Source: Collinsella sp. (lineage in GTDB: Bacteria > Actinomycetota > Coriobacteriia > Coriobacteriales > Coriobacteriaceae). From it: a stretch of 64,000 bases of DNA. The notes under the pieces were generated by a model. That model was not told where the DNA came from and searched no databases. It was given only the letters and a program-made list of their open reading frames with translations. Positions 17,019 to 26,333 of this stretch are shown here, one piece after another; the stretch's first letter is position 1, and every line of letters starts with the position of its first letter. The position numbers were made by a program, and so were the translations under genes. Location: contig DXMV01000011.1 of the NCBI GenBank assembly GCA_019414055.1, forward strand, positions 24,710 to 88,709. The letters run 5' to 3'.

Positions 17019-18146
17019 ATGACGACTTCTTATAAAACGATTGTGGTAAAGATCGGCTCGTCCACGGTGGTGGGTGCCGACGGCAAGGTCAACCGCGAGT
17101 TTATCGGTGGCCTGGCCGATCAGGCCGCGGCCCTGCGCAAGCTCGGCTGGCGCTTGGTCGTGGTGAGCTCCGGCGCCATTGCCTGTGGCTATCCTGTGCT
17201 GGGCTTTGACCGCAAACCGGTCGGCGATCTGCCGAGCCTGCAGGCATGCGCTTCGGCCGGCCAGTGCATTATCTCGTCGGCCTACGACGAGGAGTTCCAT
17301 GCGCGTGACCTACTCACCTCGCTCGTGCTGCTCACGCGCCACGACACGGCGCGTCGCACGTCCTATCTGCACGCACGCGACGCCCTGCTGCGCCTGGTGG
17401 AGCTTGGCGTGGTGCCGGTTGTCAACGAGAACGATACCGTTACCGTCGACGAGATCAAGTTCGGCGACAACGACACGCTGGCGGCGCTCGTGAGCTGCCT
17501 GGTATCCGCCGACCTGTGCGTGACGCTGTCCGACATCGACGGCCTCTACACCGCCAATCCGCACGAGGACCCGACGGCCGAGTTTGTCCCGGTCGTGCAT
17601 AAGATCGACGCCAAGATCATTGCCTCGGCGGGCGATTCTTCCACATCGGTGGGTACGGGTGGCATGATCACCAAGATTCGCGCGAGCCGCATTTTGATGA
17701 CGGCTGGTATTCAAAGCGTGATTTGCTCGGGCGAGGAGCCCGATGCGCTCGTGCGTCTGGCCCGCGGCGAGAGCGTGGGCACTCTGTTCGACCCGCCGGC
17801 GGAGCGCCTGGACATTGCGCCCCGCAAGCTGTGGATTGCGCTCGGCGACAAAGCGCATGGTTCGGTGACGGTCGATGACGGCGCCGCGAAGGCGCTGGTC
17901 AGCCACGGGTCGTCCCTGCTTGCGGTGGGTATTCGCGAGGTCGATGGCGCGTTTGCCGAGGGCGATGTGCTCGACGTGTGCGACCCGAGCGGCATGGTTG
18001 TCGCGCGCGGTATCGCCGAGGCTGATTCGGACGTGTTGGAGCTTGCTGCCGGCCGCCGCCAGGACCAGATCGCCGGCAACCGTCTGCTCGCTAACCTAGC
18101 CGAGAAGCCCGCAATCCATCGAGACAACTTGATTGTATTTGCTTAG
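17019..18146 (+). CDS. proB: Glutamate 5-kinase
   Basis: 375 residues: an amino-acid kinase domain (VVKIGSSTVV at the start, VVSSGAIACG, VVPVVNENDTV, GTGGMITKI) followed by a C-terminal PUA domain (~280-370), as in E. coli ProB. Phosphorylates glutamate to gamma-glutamyl phosphate, the first and feedback-inhibited step of proline synthesis. ProA, the next enzyme, lies 1.8 kb downstream on the same strand, but a peptidase gene on the opposite strand separates them, so they are not one operon here. Confidence 0.95.
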   Translation: MTTSYKTIVVKIGSSTVVGADGKVNREFIGGLADQAAALRKLGWRLVVVSSGAIACGYPVLGFDRKPVGDLPSLQACASAGQCIISSAYDEEFHARDLLTSLVLLTRHDTARRTSYLHARDALLRLVELGVVPVVNENDTVTVDEIKFGDNDTLAALVSCLVSADLCVTLSDIDGLYTANPHEDPTAEFVPVVHKIDAKIIASAGDSSTSVGTGGMITKIRASRILMTAGIQSVICSGEEPDALVRLARGESVGTLFDPPAERLDIAPRKLWIALGDKAHGSVTVDDGAAKALVSHGSSLLAVGIREVDGAFAEGDVLDVCDPSGMVVARGIAEADSDVLELAAGRRQDQIAGNRLLANLAEKPAIHRDNLIVFA

Positions 18147-18181
18147 CGCCTGGACGCCGCGTGCCTTCATGTCTGGGATGG

Positions 18182-18345
18182 TTGCCACGAAATGGGCTTA
18201 TCTACTACGTTTAATGGGGCACCGGCGACCACACCAAGAATTGCAAAAAGAAAACCGCAGGTAGAACGCCTGCGGTTTTCTCTATTTATGGCATATGGTT
18301 GAGCCATACGGCTGAAACGTAGTAGATGGGCCGGTTTCGTGGCAA
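18182..18345. repeat. Palindromic ~160-bp dispersed element, copy 1
   Basis: Outer arms of about 31 bases (TTGCCACGAAA...TACTACGTTT and its complement) match in 27 of 31 positions. The centre holds a terminator-like hairpin AAAACCGCAGG/CCTGCGGTTTT. Copy 2 at 26334-26493 has the same arms, the same ~100-base spacing and the same AAAACCGCAGGTAG centre. No ORF is present, so it looks like a miniature, non-coding element. Confidence 0.65.
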
Positions 18346-18355
18346 AGGGCATTTT

Positions 18356-18430
18356 CCGGCACTTGGAGACGTTCCTTTTGTGACATTTGGGGACGTTCCT
18401 TTTGTGCCGGCAGTTGGGGACACTCCTTTG
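18356..18430. repeat. GGGGACGTTCC cluster between convergent genes
   Basis: CCGGCAC/GTGCCGG stem (18356-18410) enclosing two copies of GGxGACGTTCCTTTTGT, then a third core GGGGACACTCC ending at the stop codon of the peptidase gene. Confidence 0.65.
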
Positions 18431-19849
18431 CTAGAAGATCCGGCGCAGGTCTCCGCGGTTGAGGGCTTCGTTGTAGAGGTGTTTGAATACCATGCTGCCG
18501 TGCATGCCATCGTGCTCAAACTCGTTCGTTACCCAGGCATGCGAGTTGCCCACGCGGCTGAGCGTGTCGAGCTGCAGACCCGAATCGACGTACATGTCGT
18601 CGAAATACACGGCGGCCTGGAGTGGCACCTCGTTGTATGCTAGGCGCTGCGGGTCGTAGATCTTGTCCCAGCTGGTGTCTTCCATCAGCAGGTCCATGGC
18701 GGGCTTGAAGGGCTTGAGCTCGGGCATCTGCTCAAACATCCACGGGAACATGGCCTCGCCGGTAAACATGAGCGGGCGCGCGAGGGTGTCGAACTCGGCA
18801 CGGTGTGCCTTCTCTTCTGCCGCGGCCCAGCGAATGGGCATGGTGTCGCCGTCGGCGTAGATGAACTCCTGCAGCGTCCAGTACAGCGGGTTTGTGCGCG
18901 TGTTAGTGCGCTCGAAGGCGCGCATCAAAAAGCTGTCGGATACCGAGGAACCGCAGCTCAGCGTGCCATCGCCGTCAACAAAAGCATGGTCGATAATCCA
19001 GTGCATGCGCTCAAAGCTCGGCTTCATACCAAAGTCACTGCCCATAAGCTGCAGGCGCTCGACTGTCATCGGCGAGCCGTCAGGCAGTGCGGGTTTTTGC
19101 TCCTCGATCGCATCGGCCAACGCCGCCACGCGCTCGACGTCGGCGGGGTAGCGGTCGTAATACTGCTGCGTCTTGGCTGCCATGCGCGGGAAGGTGTGCG
19201 CGTAGACCTCGCTGGCGCTCGCCGGCACGTGCGGAATGCCGCCGCAGGTAAAGCTTGCCGCCACGCCCTCGGGGAAGAGCGACAGATAGCTCAACGTCAA
19301 AAAGCCTCCGTAGCTCTGCCCGAGTGTGACCCAGGGCTTGCCGCCAAAGCCCACCAGGCGCAGGTACTCAAAATCGCGCACGATGGAGCTGGCGAGGTGG
19401 CGCTTGAGGAAGTCCGCCTGCGAGCGGGCCGCATCGGAGCCTGCCGCCTCGGCGCGCTCGCCCAGTGCGGCAATCGTGCGCCCGTCTACACAACCGCTGC
19501 GCCCGGTACCGCGCTGGTCGGGCAGGACGACGCGGAAGTGCTTGACAGCCTCCTCGATCCAGCCATCGCTTGTCGGTGACAGCGGACGCGGGCTCTCGCC
19601 GCCGGGGCCGCCCTGCAAAAAGAGGAGAAGCGGCAGGTCGTCGTTGATGCGGTCGGGGGCGCAAACCACGCGGTAGAAGAGCTTGATGCTCTCGGGCGCG
19701 CCGGCGATGGGCGCCGGCATGGCGCCGCGGCGCATGGTGCTGCCGACGGCCAAAAGCATGGGTTCCAGGCCGCGCCAGTCGAGGGGGACATCGATGCTGT
19801 GGTCCTCGACATACAGGCCGGGGACGTGGTACGAAGTGATGAGCGCCAT
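18431..19849 (-). CDS. Proline iminopeptidase-like alpha/beta hydrolase (S33)
   Basis: 472 residues, long for prolyl aminopeptidase but typical of the larger Actinobacteria/Firmicutes group. LQGGPGGE is the oxyanion-hole HGGPG motif with Gln replacing His, DQRGTGRSG follows, and GQSYGG carries the nucleophile serine; the Asp and the final His near GNSHAWVTNEFEHDG complete the triad. It would release N-terminal proline from peptides in the cytosol; no signal peptide is seen. The frame is open 90 bases upstream, but ATG at 19849 has GGAAG in front. It lies antisense between proB and proA. Confidence 0.85.
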   Translation of the reverse strand: MALITSYHVPGLYVEDHSIDVPLDWRGLEPMLLAVGSTMRRGAMPAPIAGAPESIKLFYRVVCAPDRINDDLPLLLFLQGGPGGESPRPLSPTSDGWIEEAVKHFRVVLPDQRGTGRSGCVDGRTIAALGERAEAAGSDAARSQADFLKRHLASSIVRDFEYLRLVGFGGKPWVTLGQSYGGFLTLSYLSLFPEGVAASFTCGGIPHVPASASEVYAHTFPRMAAKTQQYYDRYPADVERVAALADAIEEQKPALPDGSPMTVERLQLMGSDFGMKPSFERMHWIIDHAFVDGDGTLSCGSSVSDSFLMRAFERTNTRTNPLYWTLQEFIYADGDTMPIRWAAAEEKAHRAEFDTLARPLMFTGEAMFPWMFEQMPELKPFKPAMDLLMEDTSWDKIYDPQRLAYNEVPLQAAVYFDDMYVDSGLQLDTLSRVGNSHAWVTNEFEHDGMHGSMVFKHLYNEALNRGDLRRIF

Positions 19850-19962
19850 GTAATGCTTCCATTCGTTGCGGTGTTTCGGGTTGACCAATTCTACCGCCGT
19901 CGGCGAGGATGCGCATAAATCGGCTACCATGGTTGGCAAACATCTAAGAGAAAGGGCCGTCC

Positions 19963-21249
19963 ATGTCGGTCGATATAGCCACGTATGTCCACGATCTTGC
20001 CGTCGAGGCCAAGGCCGCTTCTGCCGCGCTTGCCACGGCGAGCGATGCCCAGCGCCAGGAGGCCGTGCGCGTCATGGCCGCGGCGCTGCGCGATGGTGTC
20101 GACTCCATCGTCGCCGCCAACGAGCTCGACATGTCCGCCGCGCGCGATGCGGGGACCTCGGCAGGGCTCCTCGACCGCCTGCTGCTGACGCCTGAGCGCG
20201 TCGAGGGCATGGCCGCCGGTTTGGAGAAGCTCGCCGAGCTGCCCGATCCTGTCGGCCGCGTGCTCGACCACCGCGCGCTTGCAAGCGGCGTGGACCTCAC
20301 CCGCGTGAGCGTGCCGCTGGGCCTGGTCGCTATGGTCTACGAGGCGCGCCCTAACGTGACGGCAGATGCCGCGGGTATCTGCATCCGCACCGGCAACGCC
20401 TGCATTCTGCGCGGCGGTTCGTTGGCCTATCACTCGTGCGCCATGATTGCCGAGCTGCTGGCCGATGCGCTTGAGGCCCAGGGTTTCCCGCGCGAGGCCG
20501 TCTCGATGATCGAGTCTACCGACCGCGAGGCCACCGGCGAGCTCATGAAGCTCCGTGGTATTGTCGATGTGCTCATTCCGCGTGGCGGTGCGGGCCTGAT
20601 CCAGCGCTGCATGCGCGAGTCGCTCGTGCCGGTGATCGAGACGGGCACGGGCAACTGCCACATCTATGTGCATGAATCCGCCGACTTCGATAAAGCGCTC
20701 AATATTATCGTCAACGCTAAGACGCAGCGCGTGGGCGTGTGCAATGCCGCCGAGTCGCTGCTGGTCGACCGTGCCGTGGCCGATGCGTTTTTGCCCGCGG
20801 TCGTTGCCGTGCTGCATGACCACGGCGTGCTCATGCACGGCGACGAGGCCACGTGCGCCGCGTGCGCCGACGCCGGCTTTGTGGAGGGCGATGACTACGC
20901 CGCCGCGACTGAGGAGGACTGGGGTCGCGAGTATCTGGCGCTCGAGATGAGCGTGAAGGTCGTGGCAAACGAGGACGAGGCCATCGCGCACATCAACCGC
21001 TACGGCACGATGCACTCCGAGGCCATCGTTGCCGAGGACACGGATGCTTGCGAGCGCTTCCTGGACGCGGTCGATGCCTCGGCCGTGTACGCCAACGCCA
21101 GCACGCGCTTTACCGACGGCGGCGAGTTTGGCCTGGGCGCCGAGATCGGCATCTCGACCCAAAAGCTCCACGCCCGTGGCCCCTTTGCCGCCGAGGCCCT
21201 CACCACCTACAAATACAAGCTCCGCGGCACCGGCCAGGTCCGTCCCTAA
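19963..21249 (+). CDS. proA: Gamma-glutamyl phosphate reductase
   Basis: 428 residues, the usual size. Reduces gamma-glutamyl phosphate with NADPH to glutamate semialdehyde, which cyclises toward proline. The catalytic cysteine is in QRVGVCNAAES, with RGGSLAYHS and ETGTGNCHIYV at the expected cofactor and substrate sites. The start follows GAGAAAGGG. It diverges from the iminopeptidase gene with a 113-base gap and ends in a GGGGACAGG-loop terminator. Its partner proB is upstream. Confidence 0.96.
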   Translation: MSVDIATYVHDLAVEAKAASAALATASDAQRQEAVRVMAAALRDGVDSIVAANELDMSAARDAGTSAGLLDRLLLTPERVEGMAAGLEKLAELPDPVGRVLDHRALASGVDLTRVSVPLGLVAMVYEARPNVTADAAGICIRTGNACILRGGSLAYHSCAMIAELLADALEAQGFPREAVSMIESTDREATGELMKLRGIVDVLIPRGGAGLIQRCMRESLVPVIETGTGNCHIYVHESADFDKALNIIVNAKTQRVGVCNAAESLLVDRAVADAFLPAVVAVLHDHGVLMHGDEATCAACADAGFVEGDDYAAATEEDWGREYLALEMSVKVVANEDEAIAHINRYGTMHSEAIVAEDTDACERFLDAVDASAVYANASTRFTDGGEFGLGAEIGISTQKLHARGPFAAEALTTYKYKLRGTGQVRP

Positions 21250-21286
21250 ACCTACCAAAAGGGGACAGGTTTATTTTGGCAGGTTT
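21248..21286 (+). terminator. Terminator hairpin of proA, GGGGACAGG loop
   Basis: AAACCTACCAAAA / TTTTGGCAGGTTT around GGGGACAGGTTTA (one mismatch), starting within the proA stop codon. Near-identical hairpins follow the HD gene (22019) and carD (23264). Confidence 0.8.
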
Positions 21287-21420
21287 TATCTGCGGTTTTG
21301 TCGGGCGACACGTTCGCCCGGCTTTTTTCTCCGCATGCCTTTTCTGCCTTTCGACTTGGCCCGCGGCGATATACGATAGTGACACCGTGTCCTAGCACCG
21401 ACTCACCTGGAGGTACTGCC

Positions 21421-22020
21421 ATGTCCCAGACGCTTTCCGCCGGAATCACCCGCGACCGCGCGTTTGAACTGCTCAACGAGCACAACAAGGACCCGTTCCA
21501 CATCACGCACGGCGAGACCGTCGAGGGCACCATGCGCTACTTTGCGCGCGAGTTCGACCCCGAAAACGAAGAGTTTTGGGGCATTGTCGGTCTGCTGCAT
21601 GACCTGGATTGGGAGGAGCATGAGGATGACCCCATGAACCACACCATCTATGCTGCCGAGATTCTCGAGGGTGAGGGTGCGACTCCCGAGCTTATCCGCG
21701 CCATCCAAACGCACACGTCGGACTTCAACTCTTCGCTGCCCAAGCCCGAGCTGCAGATGGAAAAGATCCTGTTTGCCTGCGATGAGCTCACCGGCCTGAT
21801 CGGCGCCGCCGTCATCATGCGCCCGAGCAAGAGCGTCATGGACTTTACGACCAAGTCGCTCAAAAAGAAATTCAAGGACAAGCGCTTTGCCGCCGGCTGC
21901 TCGCGCGATGTAATTTCGCAGGGCGCCGAGATGCTGGGCTGGGAGCTTCCCGAGCTCTTTGACCGCACCATCGCGGCCATGCAGTCCTTCGCTCCCGATC
22001 GCGACACCTTTCAGGCCTAA
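21421..22020 (+). CDS. HD-domain phosphohydrolase-like protein
   Basis: 199 residues. An HD domain with H at HITHGETVEG, the defining pair in GLLHDLDWEEH, a further NHTIYAAEIL and IQTHTSDFN histidine, and a distal Asp in FACDELTGL; this is the metal-site pattern of small HDIG-type hydrolases that act on nucleotides or related phosphates. The substrate is unknown. The start follows CTGGAGGT. A single gene bracketed by two GGGACAGG terminators. Confidence 0.85.
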   Translation: MSQTLSAGITRDRAFELLNEHNKDPFHITHGETVEGTMRYFAREFDPENEEFWGIVGLLHDLDWEEHEDDPMNHTIYAAEILEGEGATPELIRAIQTHTSDFNSSLPKPELQMEKILFACDELTGLIGAAVIMRPSKSVMDFTTKSLKKKFKDKRFAAGCSRDVISQGAEMLGWELPELFDRTIAAMQSFAPDRDTFQA

Positions 22021-22058
22021 CCTGCCAAAAAGGGACAGGTTTATTTTGGCAGGTTTTA
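22019..22058 (+). terminator. Terminator hairpin, GGGACAGG loop
   Basis: CCTGCCAAAA/TTTTGGCAGG around AGGGACAGGTTTA, directly after the HD gene stop, with T4 at the end. Confidence 0.85.
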
Positions 22059-22190
22059 TCTGGGAAAACACTTCCGTTGGACTTTATTCAGCGGAAGCGT
22101 TTTCTGTTTGACATGGTGACGCTGGCGAATGACGTCGCCTCACGGCAGGCAGCTGCGCTTCGCCGTATCCGTAACTCGGTAAACGCGACG

Positions 22191-22949
22191 CTAGGACGCG
22201 TTTTTGATAATCCATGTTCCCAGTCCTGTCAGCAGCTGAACCTGCTTAACCGTTAGCCCCTGTTTTCGAAGCGCGAGAATCGCCTCATTGCGAAGTGGCT
22301 TGGAGACGGATTTGAGTTCCGTCGGAGTACATCCTGCGACACTCTGCACGACTGCCGTGCCAAATTCGCATAGATCTTCCTCGCGAACCTTGGCTGTTGC
22401 GCTGGGGCGATAGGGAAGCGACGGCGTGCTTTCCATGAGTTGAAGATATGAGCGAGGTGTTGGGAATAAAACACCGACAACGTTGCCGGTGACATGTGGC
22501 CGTGACCTGGCACTCATCAGATACTCGCGATGGCTACTCCAGGGGTATTCGTCGTATGCCGCCAGTCCTGCTTTTTGTGGATTTAGATGAATGTATCGAA
22601 TTGCCTCGAGTAAATATACTTCCGACTTAATGGGCGAATCCCAAAACCGCTCCTGAAACACGTGGCCGATATGCCCCGTCCGCGCATTGTACCTGCCCGC
22701 ATACGATACGGCTACCGCGTGCATCGCGTCGCTCTTGCGGTCGTCCGGATCGTCGATGAGCAGATGAATGTGGTTTCCCATAAGGCACCAAGCTATAAGC
22801 TCGATATTGTGTTTGGGGAGGATCGCATCGAGGATCTGAAGCATGGCGATTCGGTCCTCGGCATCGTCAAACAGCAATTGCCCTCCGTTTCCACGCAACG
22901 TGACGTGGAAATACCCAGTTGGCGACTTTGAACGAGGTTTTCTCGGCAT
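22191..22949 (-). CDS. RAYT / Y1-type transposase (REP-associated tyrosine transposase), copy 1
   Basis: 252 residues. The IS200-like Y1 fold is clear: GYFHVTLRGNGG, the metal-binding HUH motif in MGNHIHLLI, and the candidate catalytic tyrosine in VSYAGRYNARTGHIGHVFQERFW (motif quoted in parts: SYAGRYN, GHVFQERF). The family also continues past the catalytic domain with a helical C-terminus (KQVQLLTGLGTWIIK) of HTH type. RAYTs are single-copy domesticated transposases that act on palindromic REP sequences. No IS200-type ends are seen. The ATG at 22949 follows AAAGGAGGGG. Both flanking genes end in GGGACAGG hairpins. Confidence 0.9.
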   Translation of the reverse strand: MPRKPRSKSPTGYFHVTLRGNGGQLLFDDAEDRIAMLQILDAILPKHNIELIAWCLMGNHIHLLIDDPDDRKSDAMHAVAVSYAGRYNARTGHIGHVFQERFWDSPIKSEVYLLEAIRYIHLNPQKAGLAAYDEYPWSSHREYLMSARSRPHVTGNVVGVLFPTPRSYLQLMESTPSLPYRPSATAKVREEDLCEFGTAVVQSVAGCTPTELKSVSKPLRNEAILALRKQGLTVKQVQLLTGLGTWIIKNAS

Positions 22950-23199
22950 GGCCCCTCCTTTAGCTTGGATGGGCTGAAGATACCTCATTCGCAGGCTTCG
23001 ATTGCCGAGATTCAGTTCACCGACTATAGCTGCTACCTGCCGAAATGTTATTGCGTTTTCAATTTGATGCTATTTAATGGTAATTGAGCAAGGCGAGCGT
23101 GTCCGCCATGGATGTGGGTGTTAGTTGTGCTGCGCTGGATGGTCCTCGCGTGAAGACGTCACAAATTGGCATCAAGCTTTTCTGTGGCGATAGAAAAAT

Positions 23200-23239
23200 G
23201 GCTGGGCGCCTAAAAGCAAAACGGTGCACCCAGCCATCT
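23200..23239 (-). terminator. Hairpin with T tract on minus strand
   Basis: ATGGCTGGG/CCCAGCCAT arms with an inner GGTGC/GCGCC pairing; on the minus strand followed by TTTTTCTA. A second terminator behind carD. The remaining bases 22950-23263 hold no gene I can support. Confidence 0.5.
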
Positions 23240-23263
23240 ACTAATTGTTCATTGACGTTTGGC

Positions 23264-23307
23264 CAGATAAAACCCGCCAAAATAAACCTGTCCCTTTTTG
23301 GCAGGTT
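23264..23307 (-). terminator. Terminator hairpin of carD, GGGACAGG loop
   Basis: On the minus strand AACCTGCCAAAA / TTTTGGCGGGTT around AGGGACAGGTTTA, beginning at the carD stop. It is the inverse of 22019-22058, so orientation follows the upstream gene. Confidence 0.85.
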
Positions 23308-23791
23308 AGTTGAGGGCGGCTTGGGCTAGGCGGGCTTCGGCGTCCTCCTCGGTGACGCCCAGGGCCACGGCGAACTCCTCGATGGAGCGGCGCTTGGCTT
23401 CCTTGAGTACGCGCATGTAGTAAGAGCTGGGCTTTTTATCTGCTTCCTCGGCCTGGCGAATGCGGTGCATCATGGTCTTTGCCACGCGGACCGTCTCGGG
23501 TGCGCCCAGCTTGAGCTGCTGCTTAAAGTGCGTCTCCTCGAGCGAGCTGTTGCGCTCGGTAAAGGTGTCGCACTCGAGCTCGTCATAATGGCTCAGCAGG
23601 TGCTCGGCATCTTGCTGGGAGATGGCGGCATGCAAACGATCGGCCTGCGCCACGGGGTACATGAGGATCGTCTGCGCATGTCCCTGCTTGGTCTCGAGCA
23701 ACAGCATGGGCTGCGGCGTGTCGTCCCTAAAACCGACGACGGTGCAGACTCCCTGACCCGGATGAATGACGTGTTGACCGATTGAGAACAT
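23306..23791 (-). CDS. carD: CarD-family transcription regulator
   Basis: 161 residues. The N-terminal Tudor-like RNA-polymerase-interaction domain opens with FSIGQHVIHPGQGVCTVVG and contains LMYPV; the C-terminal half is helical (SSYYMRVLKEAKRRSIEE), as in CarD proteins that bind RNAP beta and stabilise open complexes, especially at rRNA promoters. The start follows TTGGAGGT. It diverges from argS across 342 bases. In Actinobacteria CarD is usually essential; the helical part here has the normal length. Confidence 0.9.
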   Translation of the reverse strand: MFSIGQHVIHPGQGVCTVVGFRDDTPQPMLLLETKQGHAQTILMYPVAQADRLHAAISQQDAEHLLSHYDELECDTFTERNSSLEETHFKQQLKLGAPETVRVAKTMMHRIRQAEEADKKPSSYYMRVLKEAKRRSIEEFAVALGVTEEDAEARLAQAALN

Positions 23792-24133
23792 GCTACCTCC
23801 AACTTATACGAATTTGCGTATGTCTAGAATACCACGCTGACGTGCGCAAACCCTGACTTTATGCAGGAAAAGCACACAACTCCGATAGGTAAGAGTATTC
23901 GATATGATGCACCGCTCATTCACATGTTTATGCAGTTCAAACGCGTGCATAATCTGCAGGAAAACCGCCAACTTTGTACAGCCGCGCAAGAGCGGTAGTC
24001 ATTTTTGTGCATATGCAATATCGATTGGCTTTACCCTGCGACAGTGTGCGTCGCTTGTGATAGAGTGCTACAAACTCTGGCTTTTGCCCTACGAGTGACC
24101 AAGAGCTCGGGGGCTTTAACACAAGGAGGATCT
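23792..24133. other. Divergent intergenic region between carD and argS
   Basis: 342 bases, more AT-rich than the genes. A motif TGCAGGAAAA appears twice (about 23861 and 23954), with a nearby TTTATGCAG (about 23927). Short TA-rich -10-like stretches occur on both strands, but none has a convincing -35, so I assign no promoter. Small ORFs here lack ribosome sites. Confidence 0.4.
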
Positions 24134-25987
24134 ATGCCCGAGAAGATTGAAGAGCTGGTACGCGCTGCGCTTGCTGCGGCCCAGGAGGCCGGCGACCTTT
24201 CCGCATTTGAACTTGACGATTGCGCCATCGAGCGACCGGCTGATACTTCTCATGGCGAGTGGACCTCCACCATGGCCCTGAAGTCCGCCAAGCTGGCTCA
24301 CTGCGCCCCGCGCAAGATCGCCGAGGCCGTCGTTGCCCATATGCCCGAGGACCCTGCGATTGAGAAGGTTGAGATCGCCGGCCCTGGCTTCATCAACTTC
24401 TACCTCTCCGTTGCCGTCAAGAACGCCATCTTTGGCGAGGCCCGCGAGAAGGGTATGGATTTCGCTAAGTCCAACGTCGGCGGCGGCCTGAAGACCCAGG
24501 TCGAGTTCGTCTCCGCCAACCCCGTCGGCCCCATGCATATTGGCCATGGTCGTTGGGCCGCTCTGGGCGATTCTCTCTGCCGCGTCATGGACCACGCCGG
24601 CTACGAGATTCAGCGTGAGTTCTATATCAACGATCATGGCTCTCAGATGAACACCTTCGGCAACTCCATCAGCACGCGTTATATACAGCTTGCCGACATT
24701 ATCGCCAAGCAGGGCGTGGATATCGATGAGGCTCACAAGATTCTGATCGCCGACCGCGATGCCTTTGTCGCCGACGAGAACGACGAGCATCCCGAGACCC
24801 ATCCGTACCAGGACAACTTTGCCGAGACCCTGGGCAAGGACTCCTACGGCGGCGATTACATCATCGACGAGGCCGCCGAGTTCTGGCGCACCGACGGCGA
24901 CAAGTGGGTCGACGCCGATCCGCAGGAGCGCATGGAGAGCTTCCGTGAGCGCGGCTATGTGAAGATGGTCGACAACATGCGCGACCTCTGCCACGCCGTC
25001 AATTGCGACTTCGATCGTTGGTACTCCGAGCGCTCGCTGTACGTGAAGGACACCGAGGGCGAGACCGCCGGCACTTCCGCCGTCGACCGCGCTTTCGAGA
25101 AGCTCGACAAGATGGGCTACCTCTACACCAAGGACGGCGCCCTGTGGTTCCGTTCCACCGACCTGGGCGACGACAAGGACCGCGTCCTGATCAAGTCCGA
25201 CGGCGAGTACACCTACTTCGCCTCCGACGTTGCCTATCACTGGGATAAGTTCCAGCGCGTTGACCACGTCATCGACATCTGGGGTGCCGACCACCACGGC
25301 TACATCGAGCGCGTCCGCTGCGTCTGCGACGCTCTCGGTTACCCCGGCAAGTTTGAGGTTCTGCTGGGCCAGCTCGTCAACCTGCTGCGCAACGGCAAGC
25401 CCGTCCGTATGTCCAAGCGCAAGGGCACCATGGTGACCCTGCAGGAGCTTGTCGATGAGGTCGGCTCTGACGCCGCCCGCTACACGCTCATCTCCAAGAG
25501 CTCCAACCAGATGGTCGACTTCGACATCGAGGCCGTTAAGAAGCGCGACAACTCCAACCCGGTGTACTACGTGCAGTACGCTCACGCCCGCGTGTGCTCC
25601 ATCCTGCGTCGCGCCGCCGACGTTACCGCCGAGCAGGCTGACGAGATGGGCATGAAGGCCGTCGCCGCCAAGGCCATCGGTGAGAACGTCGATTACTCGC
25701 TGCTGACCGACCCGACTGAGCTTGCCCTTTCGCGTAAGCTCAACGAGCTCACCGACCTCATCGCCAGCTGCGCTCGCGACCGCGCTCCGTTCCGCCTGAC
25801 GCACTTTGCCGAGGAGCTCGCCGGCGACTTCCACAGCTTCTATGCTGCCTGCCAGGTTCTGCCGAGCGAGGGCCGTCCCGTCGACCCCGAGCTTTCGCGC
25901 GCCCGTCTGGCCGCTTGCGACGCCGTCCGCGTGACGCTCGCCCTGGTGCTTACCCTCGTTGGCGTTTCCGCACCCGAGCAGATGTAA
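24134..25987 (+). CDS. argS: Arginyl-tRNA synthetase
   Basis: 617 residues. Charges tRNA-Arg with arginine. The ArgRS N-terminal (Add-1) domain is followed by SANPVGPMHIGHGRW, the family's HIGH signature, near residue 135, a KMSKS-type VRMSKRKGTMVTL near residue 428 and a C-terminal anticodon-binding DALR domain ending in LVLTLVGVSAPEQM. The frame is open upstream, but ATG at 24134 follows AAGGAGG. No T-box leader seen. Monocistronic with a strong terminator. Confidence 0.97.
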   Translation: MPEKIEELVRAALAAAQEAGDLSAFELDDCAIERPADTSHGEWTSTMALKSAKLAHCAPRKIAEAVVAHMPEDPAIEKVEIAGPGFINFYLSVAVKNAIFGEAREKGMDFAKSNVGGGLKTQVEFVSANPVGPMHIGHGRWAALGDSLCRVMDHAGYEIQREFYINDHGSQMNTFGNSISTRYIQLADIIAKQGVDIDEAHKILIADRDAFVADENDEHPETHPYQDNFAETLGKDSYGGDYIIDEAAEFWRTDGDKWVDADPQERMESFRERGYVKMVDNMRDLCHAVNCDFDRWYSERSLYVKDTEGETAGTSAVDRAFEKLDKMGYLYTKDGALWFRSTDLGDDKDRVLIKSDGEYTYFASDVAYHWDKFQRVDHVIDIWGADHHGYIERVRCVCDALGYPGKFEVLLGQLVNLLRNGKPVRMSKRKGTMVTLQELVDEVGSDAARYTLISKSSNQMVDFDIEAVKKRDNSNPVYYVQYAHARVCSILRRAADVTAEQADEMGMKAVAAKAIGENVDYSLLTDPTELALSRKLNELTDLIASCARDRAPFRLTHFAEELAGDFHSFYAACQVLPSEGRPVDPELSRARLAACDAVRVTLALVLTLVGVSAPEQM

Positions 25988-26033
25988 TCTGCGGGTCGTT
26001 TGACCGTGTAGGTTCGGCTTTGCTGAGCCCTAT

Positions 26034-26068
26034 AAGCCCGATCTCCATGCGGAGGTCGGGCTTTTTGT
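26034..26068 (+). terminator. Terminator of argS
   Basis: AAGCCCGATCTCC/GGAGGTCGGGCTT with an ATGC loop, followed by TTTG. Confidence 0.9.
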
Positions 26069-26101
26069 GTTTGACGGGACTATTCGGTTTGCTGGAAAAT
26101 G

Positions 26102-26271
26102 CTACCAAATCGCAACTATACCGGTTTACGGGGCTGAATCGTCAGTTGGCGACCATAGCGCCGATAGCGAAATTAAAATCGCAGGTAGACGGTTTATTGT
26201 TTCTTGAAAATGCAGGGTATGGTTGGCTCTCATCATTCTGGCCCCGTAATCCGGCATAGTTTTGAAAACTA
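26102..26271. repeat. Degenerate relative of the palindromic element
   Basis: The core 26147-26226 (ATTAAAATCGCAGGTAG ... CAGGGTATGGT) aligns with the centre of copy 2 at 26380-26450, but the outer arms are different and weak. Probably a decayed copy. Confidence 0.4.
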
Positions 26272-26275
26272 CCCC

Positions 26276-26304
26276 TTGGGGACGGGGGAAACGAATCATT
26301 TTTG
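26276..26304 (+). repeat. GGGGAC-core sequence, decayed
   Basis: CTTGGGGACGGGGGAAACG then AATCATTTTT, matching the loop and right arm of the hairpins after pncB; the left arm is lost. Confidence 0.5.
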
Positions 26305-26333
26305 TCTCGTGGAGGGGTGGCGCAGACCCGTCC

